From JAUWGC01 sp963753055 (GTDB lineage: Bacteria > Bacteroidota > Bacteroidia > Bacteroidales > B18-G4), in assembly GCA_963753055.1 (NCBI GenBank), contig CAVWAP010000004.1:62001-126000 (forward strand): a stretch of 64,000 nt of DNA, written 5' to 3'. The position numbers and the translations under genes are program-made. How positions within the stretch are numbered: the first letter of the stretch is position 1; every line of letters starts with the position of its first letter. Below are positions 32,269 to 40,691 of this stretch, piece by piece. Under the pieces are notes generated by a model. That model was not told where the DNA came from, did not search any database, and worked only from the letters and a program-made list of their open reading frames with translations.

Positions 32269-34680
32269 TTATTCATATTTCAAAGTGTCGACAGGGTTGG
32301 TCCTTGCTGCCATGCTTGCCTTGATGCTTGTGATAACCAGAGCAACTAATAAAGCAGCTATCCCTGCTATAATAAATATTCCAATCCCATAGCTGGTTTG
32401 ATAGGCAAACTGACCTAGCCAGTTTTCAATCACCAGCCATGCGAGGGGCCAGGCAATTATATTGGCAAACAGGATCAACTTGACGAATTCAATTGAGAGC
32501 AAACTGACGATACTTGCCCCACTGGCTCCCATGACTTTTCTTATGCCAATCTCTTTGGTCCTTTTATCTGCCATATAGGATGATAAACCATATAAACCAA
32601 GTCCTGCTATGAACATGATCATGATGGTAAACACAAGGGCCAGGAGACCCAGGTTTTCTTCATCTTTATATAAGCGTTTTAATTCACTTTCCAGGAAGAA
32701 GTACTCAAACGGCCTGTTGCCGGCGAACTCCACCCACTCTTCTTCTAACATGGCAAGTACTTCTTTTTCTTTGCCTTTAGCAACTTTAATGGCAGTATAA
32801 TTCAGGAACCATGCAATAGATCCTGGCGATTCTTTCATGTTAATAACAAAAGGACCTGAAGACCTGTGCAGGGAAGTGGCATGGAAATCATTGATAACTC
32901 CAATTACCTTCTCATCCCCTTCCAGCGATCTGAATTTTTTCCCGATGGCACCTTCATTGTTTTCCCAGCCAAGATGCTTTACCATGGCTTCATTGATCAG
33001 GATGCCTTTGATAGGATCTGATTTGTTGGCTTCCTCATAATCCCTTCCGGCCACAATCTTAATCCCAAATGTTTTGATGAAGTCATACTGGACAACCAGG
33101 GCAGGGTAGAACTGCCATTCGTTGTCTGGGAAGCCTTCCGGACGAAATTCATGAGTGTTATGGCCAGAACCGAAAATATCATCCATAGCAGTCATGCTGA
33201 TCACAGCAGGATGCTTCAAAATTTCTCCCTTGAATGCTTGGTACTTATTGATTATGGCAGTCCTGTCGACAGGTACTACAATAATATTCTCCTTCTCAAA
33301 TCCCAGGTCAGTCTTTTTCAGGTAAAAGATCTGTTTAAAAATGATTATTGTACAAATGATCAGACCGATTGAGATGGTGAACTGCGTTACAACCAAAATT
33401 TTTCGCGCCATACCACTCCCTTTGATATTGCCTGCATGGCCTCTCAGGGTGTTAATGGGATTAAAATTTGACAGATAAACTGCCGGGTATAATCCTGATA
33501 GTAATGTGATAGCCAGCACCATAACTACAAGAGAAAGAATATTAGCCGTATGCAATAAGACATCAAGACCTATATCCTTTTGAGTGTAATTGTTAAAGAA
33601 TGGCAGTGCTATTTCAACCATGATCAACGCAATCAGCAGGGCGATAAGGGTAAGGATCAATGATTCGCCCATGAACTGAAAGAGCAGTTGTGTCCGGTAA
33701 GCGCCTACAACTTTCTTCATCCCAATCTCCTTGGCCCTGTTGGCAGAAGTCGCCGTAGAAAGATTCGTGAAATTGATGATTGCGATGATTAGCAGGAAGA
33801 TGCCAATACCACCTAACATGTAAATGTAAGCGATATTATTATTAGACTCTATCTCATAATCGAGCCGCGAATTGAGATGGATATCTGTAAGCTTTTGCAA
33901 ATGCAAGGTCACATTGTCCTTCTCGGCATCATAAAAGTACTTGTTCACAAATTCAGGAAGATGCTTTTCCATTTGTTGGGGAGTAGCTTTCTGGTGTAGC
34001 ACGAAATATGTCCAGCAGGGATTCCAAACCCAGGTGCCTGGCAGTCTACCCCCATAAATCTTTTTCACAGATGTCATTGAGGCAATGAAGTCGAAATGAA
34101 AATGTGACTGGGCCGGTATGTCCTTGATCACCCCTGTCACTTTGAGTGGAAAGTTGCCTTCAAACTTGATCATTTTGCCATAAGGGTCTTCATCCCCAAA
34201 GTACCTGTATGCAGCTGATTCAGAAATGACCACTGATTGGTTTTCATCCAAAGCTGTTGCAGGATTTCCTTTGATAAACTCATAGGTAAAGACTTTAAAG
34301 AATGTAGAATCAGCAAAAAAGAACCCCTTTTCAATGAATCGATGGTCTTCGTACTCAACCAGGCTCCTGGGTGATTGAAAATTAAAGATTCTTACGATCT
34401 CCTGTACTAAGTCAGGATAATCATTTTTTAACGTGAAAGCAACAGGAAATGGCAGACTTGCGGAGTTCTCTCCAACGCCTCCGAAATCCGAGATCTCACC
34501 AATGCGGTATATCCTTTCAGCTTTTTCGTGGTATTTATCATACCTGAGCTCATTCAGGATATACAATGCAATGATGATGAAGCTGGCAATTCCAAGGGCG
34601 AGTCCCGAGATATTTAGAATGGCATGAAGCTTTCTTTTCTGAATGTTTCGAAATGCTATTTTAAAATAGTTCTTCAGCAT
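32269..34680 (-). CDS. ABC transporter permease, MacB/FtsX type (proximal copy)
   Basis: 803 residues with the same duplicated layout as its neighbour: an N-terminal helix (ILNISGLALGIASFIIIALYIL), a MacB-like periplasmic domain, a central FtsX core (SANRAKEIGMKKVVGAYRTQL), a second periplasmic domain and a C-terminal core (DKRTKEIGIRKVMGASGASI), ending NPVDTLKYE. The two permeases are clearly paralogous but diverged, so they may pair as a heterodimer. It starts 2 bp after the NTF2-like gene. Confidence 0.9.
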   Translation of the reverse strand: MLKNYFKIAFRNIQKRKLHAILNISGLALGIASFIIIALYILNELRYDKYHEKAERIYRIGEISDFGGVGENSASLPFPVAFTLKNDYPDLVQEIVRIFNFQSPRSLVEYEDHRFIEKGFFFADSTFFKVFTYEFIKGNPATALDENQSVVISESAAYRYFGDEDPYGKMIKFEGNFPLKVTGVIKDIPAQSHFHFDFIASMTSVKKIYGGRLPGTWVWNPCWTYFVLHQKATPQQMEKHLPEFVNKYFYDAEKDNVTLHLQKLTDIHLNSRLDYEIESNNNIAYIYMLGGIGIFLLIIAIINFTNLSTATSANRAKEIGMKKVVGAYRTQLLFQFMGESLILTLIALLIALIMVEIALPFFNNYTQKDIGLDVLLHTANILSLVVMVLAITLLSGLYPAVYLSNFNPINTLRGHAGNIKGSGMARKILVVTQFTISIGLIICTIIIFKQIFYLKKTDLGFEKENIIVVPVDRTAIINKYQAFKGEILKHPAVISMTAMDDIFGSGHNTHEFRPEGFPDNEWQFYPALVVQYDFIKTFGIKIVAGRDYEEANKSDPIKGILINEAMVKHLGWENNEGAIGKKFRSLEGDEKVIGVINDFHATSLHRSSGPFVINMKESPGSIAWFLNYTAIKVAKGKEKEVLAMLEEEWVEFAGNRPFEYFFLESELKRLYKDEENLGLLALVFTIMIMFIAGLGLYGLSSYMADKRTKEIGIRKVMGASGASIVSLLSIEFVKLILFANIIAWPLAWLVIENWLGQFAYQTSYGIGIFIIAGIAALLVALVITSIKASMAARTNPVDTLKYE

Positions 34681-34682
34681 GT

Positions 34683-35144
34683 TTATTTTTCTTCCGGCAA
34701 TTTGAAGAAAATCTTACTTACGATTTTCCAGGAATCACTGAATTTATAGAGTGACAGGTAATCTGTGTAAATATGTTTTCCTCCTTTTAAAAACTTCAAT
34801 TTTACTACTGCAGCAGTTCCCGTAACATCAATATCCAGAAACTCACAGGTGACTTTGTCTTCCTCTGACGTGGGATTGGGATCCTTTGCTTTTTTCATTT
34901 CTGCATATTCAATCCAATTATAGATCGGAAACTTCTCCAGCATGTCATTTTTCATGATTAACAGGTTGAATCCTGGATGAAATCCTTGTTTTGTCAGCTC
35001 CAGGTCTCCTTTGTTCTGCAGACCATCAATATAGGCTGTTTGAACTACTTTCTGTATCGCTTCTTTCTCTGCTTTAATGTCCTCCTGGCTGAAAGCGAAA
35101 GCACAAATGCTTAACAATGAAATTAAGAGTACAATTTTTTTCAT
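34683..35144 (-). CDS. Periplasmic NTF2-like (Lumazine_bd_2-like) protein
   Basis: 153 residues with a signal peptide (residues 1-19, ending AFS-QE). The mature part reads as an NTF2-like cone: an N-terminal helix (AEKEAIQKVVQTAYIDGLQNKGD), FHPGFNLL, then strands (VTCEFLDIDVTGTAAVVKLKFLKGGKHIYTDYLSLYKFSDSWKIVSKIFF). The family binds small hydrophobic ligands or is enzymatic in unrelated contexts. Lying within the efflux operon between the 93-residue protein and the first permease, it may be a substrate-binding or sensing accessory, which is inference from position. Confidence 0.8.
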   Translation of the reverse strand: MKKIVLLISLLSICAFAFSQEDIKAEKEAIQKVVQTAYIDGLQNKGDLELTKQGFHPGFNLLIMKNDMLEKFPIYNWIEYAEMKKAKDPNPTSEEDKVTCEFLDIDVTGTAAVVKLKFLKGGKHIYTDYLSLYKFSDSWKIVSKIFFKLPEEK

Positions 35145-35173
35145 AACGCATTATAATTTTTAGGTTTATACAA

Positions 35174-35455
35174 CTAATGGCTGCTCTCTGCAAATAATGG
35201 GGATTTCTTTCGAAACATGAGCGGGATATTGCTTTTGGATGGTGCTCCTATTTCTACCAGCTCCCAATCCTTATCGTATTCATTGATCTTATGTCTAATG
35301 ACTGTGACTTTGTCTTTAGGTGGAACCTCTTCCCCTTCCCAGTTTATCAACTCCACCCGGTATTGCAGTGTCCTCTTCCTGCCGTTAATGCGTACTTCGA
35401 TTTCAATGTTTTGCTCTACCTCAACATCCGGAATTAATATGACAACTTCTTTCAT
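35174..35455 (-). CDS. Small protein of the efflux operon, function unknown
   Basis: 93 residues, no signal peptide or transmembrane helix. The first 70 residues are strand-rich with alternating charged and hydrophobic positions (VEVEQNIEIEVRINGRKRTLQYRVELINWEG). I recognise no family. It lies 32 bp after the HlyD-type gene and 29 bp before the NTF2-like gene on the same strand, and its codon use resembles its neighbours, so it is probably a real operon member. Confidence 0.6.
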   Translation of the reverse strand: MKEVVILIPDVEVEQNIEIEVRINGRKRTLQYRVELINWEGEEVPPKDKVTVIRHKINEYDKDWELVEIGAPSKSNIPLMFRKKSPLFAESSH

Positions 35456-35487
35456 GCTTGTATGTATTTGAAGGATTTGTTTTTGTA

Positions 35488-36738
35488 TTATTTAAATACC
35501 AGCTTGTCTTTGTTTCCAAAGTTATTATAAGACGAGATGATGACCAGTTCTCCAGGATCTAATCCTGCTGTGATCTCATAATACCTCGTATTGTACCGGC
35601 CAATATTGATTTCTCTTTTAATTGCATAACTGCCTGTTGGATCGACAACGTAGATCCAGTTTCCACCTGTCTCCTGGAAGAAACCACCACGCTTGACAAT
35701 AATTGCATCTTTCGGGCTGCTGAAGATTAATCTGAGTTGCAGTGTTTGCCCCCGCTTGATACTCCTGGGATAGTCCCCTTCAAAAAGTAAATCGACCTGG
35801 AAGGTTCCATTGGTGACATCAGTATATATCTTGTTGATCTTCAGGTAATAGGTTTGTTTGTTAAAGTCAAATTCTGCTTCTTGTTCCTTATGAACCCTGG
35901 AAATATACCTCTCATCAATGTTGGCCCTAAGTTTAAATCCATCAGCCATGTCGATCTGCGCCAAGTGCTCTCCTGCAGATTTTGTTTCTCCAATTTCGGC
36001 TGAAAAGGAAGATAATTTACCATCAGCCGGTGCTTTGATATTCAGGTTATCCATATTGCGCCTCAACAAGGATAAGTTGTTTTTGATCCGGCTAATTGAA
36101 GAGTTGATCTGCTTCAGCTGACTAAGAGCATAGATTGAATCCAAGCGCTGCAGCTCCAGTGCCAGGTAATACTGCCTTTTCAAACTATTGAACTGCCGGT
36201 TTGCATCTTCAAAATCCTTGATGGAAATGACTTCCTCATCATATAATTGCTTCTTCCTGTCATAGTCCTTCCTGGCTTCATCAATCCTGTAATCTAAATC
36301 TGCAATCTCACGCTGCCTGTTATACTTGTTCTGCTCCAAACTGATTTTCGTATTCTGCAAATTGTTGATGGCGTCATACATCCTTGTTTCCTGCTCCATG
36401 AAGCTCAGTTCCATATTGGCATTCATCAGTTTCAATATTGGATCACCTTTTTTAAGAATGGCACCGTCTTCAACATAAACCGCTTCAACAATACCACCCT
36501 GGATGGCATCAATAAATATGGTTGTTTTTGGATAAACTACACCGTCGACTGGTATGAATTCCTGGAACTTGTCAGCCATGACACTGGCAATGGTGATCTG
36601 CTCCTTATCAACGTATAATTTACTCCTCTTGTCCCTGATAAAAAACAGATAAATGAGCAGGATGACAAAAGCACCAATAAATGCAATGGTAAGTAATTTC
36701 CTGGTCGTCCACCTCTTTTTTTCAATTATCCGATCCAT
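35488..36738 (-). CDS. HlyD-type membrane fusion protein (periplasmic adaptor)
   Basis: 416 residues. One N-terminal transmembrane helix (about 14-33), a lipoyl/barrel-sandwich half (GGIVEAVYVEDGAILKKGDPILKL, about 85-110), a long coiled-coil hairpin (115-230), the second lipoyl half (LNIKAPADGKLSSFSAEIGE), then beta-barrel and membrane-proximal domains to the C-terminus. It would bridge the FtsX-type permeases to an outer-membrane channel; no TolC-like gene is in the window. First gene of the minus-strand efflux operon and divergent from the sigma-54 regulator. Confidence 0.92.
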   Translation of the reverse strand: MDRIIEKKRWTTRKLLTIAFIGAFVILLIYLFFIRDKRSKLYVDKEQITIASVMADKFQEFIPVDGVVYPKTTIFIDAIQGGIVEAVYVEDGAILKKGDPILKLMNANMELSFMEQETRMYDAINNLQNTKISLEQNKYNRQREIADLDYRIDEARKDYDRKKQLYDEEVISIKDFEDANRQFNSLKRQYYLALELQRLDSIYALSQLKQINSSISRIKNNLSLLRRNMDNLNIKAPADGKLSSFSAEIGETKSAGEHLAQIDMADGFKLRANIDERYISRVHKEQEAEFDFNKQTYYLKINKIYTDVTNGTFQVDLLFEGDYPRSIKRGQTLQLRLIFSSPKDAIIVKRGGFFQETGGNWIYVVDPTGSYAIKREINIGRYNTRYYEITAGLDPGELVIISSYNNFGNKDKLVFK

Positions 36739-36766
36739 TTGAATTTTTTTGGTTTGACTATTATTA

Positions 36767-36782
36767 AACTAATTTTGTGCCA
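36767..36782 (-). promoter_or_regulatory. Possible sigma-54 promoter of the efflux operon
   Basis: On the minus strand TGGCAC (36782-36777), five bases, then TAGTT (36771-36767). The -24 half is a perfect match to the sigma-54 consensus (TGGCAC-N5-TTGC); the -12 half is weak. It lies about 30 bp before the HlyD ATG, and the divergent gene encodes a sigma-54 activator, which makes the match worth recording despite the poor -12 half. Confidence 0.4.
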
Positions 36783-36948
36783 TTAATTATTATTCTTTGA
36801 TTATCATAGTATTATACACCTTTTTGTCCTCATTGCCCAGACGTATTTGTCCAATATCGAGCAGAAGTTTGTACAAATACGAACAGATTCATTAACTTTA
36901 CGGAATCATCCGCCTGAAGCCTTGTTGAATATAGAAAAAGAAACCCAT

Positions 36949-38328
36949 ATGGATAAAGTAGATGCTAAGCTTTTAATTGTTGATGATGACAAAGATGTTT
37001 TGCTGGCAGCAAAATTATTTCTCAAGCAACACATAAAGATAGTACATACTGAAGAAAAGCCTGAGAGTATTCCCGACTTAATGAGGAATGATAAGTATGA
37101 CCTGATCTTGCTGGATATGAATTTCTCCAGGGATGCAACCAGCGGGAAAGAAGGTTTCCACTGGCTCAACAAGATACTTGAGATCAACCCGGCAACTATC
37201 GTGATTCTCATAACAGGCTATGGAGATATCGAATTAGCTGTTCAGGGTATCAAAGAAGGTGCTACTAATTTCCTTCTGAAACCATGGGAGAACAAAAAGC
37301 TACTGGCCACAATCACCACATCCCTGCAATTAAAAAAATCGAAAGGCGAACTGAGTGATCTGAAATTTAAACAACAATCCCAGGTTAGAGGAGGAGAAAC
37401 AGATGACCGGGTATTGATTGGCCAGTCTGCTGCGATGAAAAAAGTATTGGCTACCTCAGAAAAAGTGGCTATTACCGAGGCCAATGTGTTGATCCTCGGA
37501 GAAAATGGTACAGGGAAAGAATTAATCGCAAGGGCCATCCATGACGCTTCAAAACGAAAAGATAATGTTTTCGTCAGTGTCGACCTTGGTGCTATCACTG
37601 AAACACTGTTTGAAAGTGAACTCTTTGGTTTCAAGAAAGGCGCTTTTACAGATGCTAAAGAGGACCGGGCAGGAAGGTTTGAGGCTGCGAACAAGGGCAC
37701 TATATTTCTTGATGAGATTGGAAACCTGTCCATGGGTTTACAATCCAAGTTACTGAGTGTATTACAGAACAGGAATGTTGTACGCCTTGGTACTAACAAG
37801 GAAATTCCAATTGATGTGAGACTTATCTGTGCAACCAATATGCCTTTGTACCAGATGGTTAATGAGAATAAATTTCGCCAGGACCTGCTGTACAGGATTA
37901 ACACTGTCGAAATAACTATCCCTCCACTCCGGGAACGAATAGAAGACTTGCCCTTGCTGCTTGATCATTTTATGCAGATCTATTGTGATAAGTACAAAAT
38001 GCCGGTTAAGCGTGTAAACAATTCCACAATGAGCCGGCTTGAAAAGCATACATGGCCCGGAAATATCAGGGAACTGCAGCATGCTGTCGAACGTGCAGTG
38101 ATTATGAGCGAGTCCAATATGCTCGAGCCTGATGATTTCTTCCTTTCAAAAGTAGATGATGATAAGCCAGGTGCTATTCAAACATCTAACATGAACCTTG
38201 AAGAAACTGAAAAAATGTTGATCAGGAAAGTAATTGATAAGCATGGAGGCAATATCAGTAAGGCCGCTAAAGAACTGGGACTAACCAGGGCGAGCTTATA
38301 CAGAAGAATTGAGAAATATGGTCTTTAA
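36949..38328 (+). CDS. Sigma-54-dependent response regulator (NtrC-like)
   Basis: About 459 residues from ATG 36949 (the in-frame TTG at 36847 would add 34 residues with no domain). The receiver domain has acidic residues in LLIVDDDKDV, the phospho-Asp in LILLDMNF and Lys in LLKPWEN. The AAA+ domain has Walker A GENGTGKE, Walker B GTIFLDEIGN and an arginine-finger region. The sigma-54 contact loop reads GAFTDA rather than GAFTGA. The C-terminal Fis-type helix-turn-helix is ISKAAKELGLTRASLYRRI. It probably activates the divergent efflux operon. Its end overlaps the kinase start by 11 bp. Confidence 0.92.
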   Translation: MDKVDAKLLIVDDDKDVLLAAKLFLKQHIKIVHTEEKPESIPDLMRNDKYDLILLDMNFSRDATSGKEGFHWLNKILEINPATIVILITGYGDIELAVQGIKEGATNFLLKPWENKKLLATITTSLQLKKSKGELSDLKFKQQSQVRGGETDDRVLIGQSAAMKKVLATSEKVAITEANVLILGENGTGKELIARAIHDASKRKDNVFVSVDLGAITETLFESELFGFKKGAFTDAKEDRAGRFEAANKGTIFLDEIGNLSMGLQSKLLSVLQNRNVVRLGTNKEIPIDVRLICATNMPLYQMVNENKFRQDLLYRINTVEITIPPLRERIEDLPLLLDHFMQIYCDKYKMPVKRVNNSTMSRLEKHTWPGNIRELQHAVERAVIMSESNMLEPDDFFLSKVDDDKPGAIQTSNMNLEETEKMLIRKVIDKHGGNISKAAKELGLTRASLYRRIEKYGL

Positions 38329-39667
38329 AAGATTCCGTTTTCAGGTTATTCTGCGTATAGTGCTGCTTGTCGGCACTATCATTGCCATCTTTTATATCTA
38401 TAATCAAACGTCTTACAATATCAGCCTCTTCATATTGTTTGCCCTGGCTGTTATCCAAATTGTCCTCCTGATCAGGTATGTTGAAAAAACCAATAAAAAA
38501 CTAGATCAGTTTTTACAAAGTATCAAGCACTCCGATTTTTCTATCTCTTTTTCAGATGCCGGCCTGGGCAAAAGTTTTGAAGGATTGACAAGATCCTTCA
38601 CAGAAGTTATTGAAGAGTTCAAAAAAAATCGTGCAGAGAAAGAAGAGCATTTTAATTACCTGCAAACGATTATTCAGCATGTTACCATTGGTATTATTGC
38701 TTTCCGGAAAGATGGGAAGGTTGATATATTCAACAATGCAGTGAAAAAAATGCTGAAGATCAAGAACTTGCGAAATATAAAGGACCTTGGAATTCTAAAA
38801 GAAGATTTTCCCAAGGTATTGTTTGAATTAATGGCAGGAGACAGGACATTGTACAAATTATTTATTGAAGATGAGCTGCTGCATTTGTCAATTTACACTA
38901 CTGAATTTCGTATGCGGGATGAGGATTATACACTGATTTCCTTGCAGGACATCAGTACTGAACTGGATGAGAAGGAAATCGAATCCTGGCAAAAACTCAT
39001 TCGTGTGCTGACACATGAGATTACTAATTCCATCACACCAATATCTTCTCTTGCATCTACAGTGAAAGATATGATCCTGGATGAAGATATGAGGAAGATG
39101 AAAGTCGTACCTGAAGATGATTTTGAGAACCTGCAGGGGGCTATTGATACCATTCAGAGCAGGAGCCAGGGCCTGCTGAACTTTGTAGAAGTATACAGGA
39201 ACCTGACCCGGATCCCAAAGCCTAATTTCAGGTATTTCCCTGTGAAAGAGATATTCGACCGTTCCAGGCAGCTATTGAAACCGAAAATGGATGACCTGGG
39301 TATTGATTGTTACAGCCGCGTGTTCCCTCCTGACCTTATGCTTACAGCCGACCCTGACCTGATTGACCAGGTGGTGATAAACCTGATGCTCAATGCCATC
39401 GATGCGGTGAAGAAGGTTGAACATCCGGAAATATCCGTGCTTGCAACGATTAATAACAACAACAGGATCGTAATCGATTTTAAAGACAATGGATATGGTA
39501 TCAAACCGGATATCCTGGATAAGATCTTCATGCCGTTTTTTACATCCAAGAAACATGGTTCCGGCATCGGATTGAGTCTTTCGAGACAGATCATGCACCT
39601 GCATAAAGGGTCAATCTCTGTCAAGTCAAAACCAGCCGAAGGCACTATTATTACTTTAACTTTTTAA
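38318..39667 (+). CDS. Membrane histidine kinase (NtrY-like)
   Basis: 449 residues from ATG 38318. Two closely spaced transmembrane helices (about 8-27 and 30-50) leave almost no periplasmic domain, so sensing is probably in the membrane or cytoplasm. A HAMP-like linker, a PAS-like region (QTIIQHVTIGIIAFRKDGKVDIFN), the H-box LTHEITNSITPI, the N-box VVINLMLNAIDAV and the G-boxes DNGYGIKPDIL and GSGIGLSLSRQI follow. It is translationally coupled to the response regulator and is very likely its partner. Confidence 0.92.
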   Translation: MVFKRFRFQVILRIVLLVGTIIAIFYIYNQTSYNISLFILFALAVIQIVLLIRYVEKTNKKLDQFLQSIKHSDFSISFSDAGLGKSFEGLTRSFTEVIEEFKKNRAEKEEHFNYLQTIIQHVTIGIIAFRKDGKVDIFNNAVKKMLKIKNLRNIKDLGILKEDFPKVLFELMAGDRTLYKLFIEDELLHLSIYTTEFRMRDEDYTLISLQDISTELDEKEIESWQKLIRVLTHEITNSITPISSLASTVKDMILDEDMRKMKVVPEDDFENLQGAIDTIQSRSQGLLNFVEVYRNLTRIPKPNFRYFPVKEIFDRSRQLLKPKMDDLGIDCYSRVFPPDLMLTADPDLIDQVVINLMLNAIDAVKKVEHPEISVLATINNNNRIVIDFKDNGYGIKPDILDKIFMPFFTSKKHGSGIGLSLSRQIMHLHKGSISVKSKPAEGTIITLTF

Positions 39668-39669
39668 TC

Positions 39670-40680
39670 ATGTTATTCATAAGGAAGAAAGGATTGTTGC
39701 TCTTGCTTGTGCCTGTAATTATTGGACTTTCTTGCGGGGAATCCGGATCGAAAGTGGCCCGGGAAGAAAATAAGGTTGAAAAGCAAAAGGACGCCCAGGC
39801 ACCCCCTTTTAATGCTGATTCTGCATTTAAGTTTGTTGAAGCTCAGGTTAACTTTGGACCCCGTGTGCCAAATACAGAGGCCCATGCATCTTGCGCTGCT
39901 TACCTGGAGAATACCCTAAAAAGGTTTGCGCCTGATGTATCTGTGCAACCTTTTAAGGCCCGGGCATATAATGGTGAGATCTTACATGGCAGGAATATCA
40001 TTGCTTCTTATGATATAGAAAATAAAAGTCGCATTATGCTATGCGCACATTGGGATTCCAGGCCTTATGCGGATCATGATCCGGACCAATCAAATCAACA
40101 AACACCAATTCTTGGAGCCAATGATGGGGCCAGTGGAGTTGGAGTCCTTCTTGAGATTGCCCGGCAACTTAGTGCACAAAACGCCGGCATTGGTGTCGAT
40201 ATAATCCTATTTGATGCAGAAGACTTTGGTCCTCCCACCGATACTCAACAACAAGACGAAACTGACTACTGGGGATTGGGGTCGCAATACTGGGCGAAAA
40301 ACCCGCATGTTTATAACTACAAAGCACGATACGCCATATTATTGGATATGGTTGGGGTGAGTAATCCTACCTTTCTTATGGAAGGATTTTCCATGCATTT
40401 TGCTCCGGATAAAGTGAAAAAAGTATGGAAGATTGCCCATGACATTGGGTATGATAAGTACTTTCTGGAGGAAATAGGAGGTTATATTACAGATGACCAT
40501 TACTATATCAATCAATACAGGAAAATCCCGGCAATTAACATCATTCATCTCGATAACAACTCCCCCAATGGCAGCTTCTTCCCTCACTGGCATACTATCA
40601 GTGATGATATGAACCATATTGATAAAAAGAGCCTCGAAATTGTTGGCAACACAGTTCTGGCTGTATTATTCAGAGAGTAA
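39670..40680 (+). CDS. M28-family glutaminyl-peptide cyclotransferase, lipoprotein
   Basis: 336 residues with lipobox GLSC (Cys22). The mature part is a zinc-dependent M28 fold: AHWDSRPYADHDP (His/Asp ligand region), ILGANDGASGVGVLLEIARQ (zinc Asp), DIILFDAEDFG (catalytic Glu) and WGLGSQYWAKNPHV, the pattern of Bacteroidota glutaminyl cyclases, which convert N-terminal Gln of exported proteins to pyroglutamate. It lies 2 bp after the kinase on the same strand, but a functional link to it is doubtful. It converges with phoH. Confidence 0.88.
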   Translation: MLFIRKKGLLLLLVPVIIGLSCGESGSKVAREENKVEKQKDAQAPPFNADSAFKFVEAQVNFGPRVPNTEAHASCAAYLENTLKRFAPDVSVQPFKARAYNGEILHGRNIIASYDIENKSRIMLCAHWDSRPYADHDPDQSNQQTPILGANDGASGVGVLLEIARQLSAQNAGIGVDIILFDAEDFGPPTDTQQQDETDYWGLGSQYWAKNPHVYNYKARYAILLDMVGVSNPTFLMEGFSMHFAPDKVKKVWKIAHDIGYDKYFLEEIGGYITDDHYYINQYRKIPAINIIHLDNNSPNGSFFPHWHTISDDMNHIDKKSLEIVGNTVLAVLFRE

Positions 40681-40691
40681 ATACTTTACAG

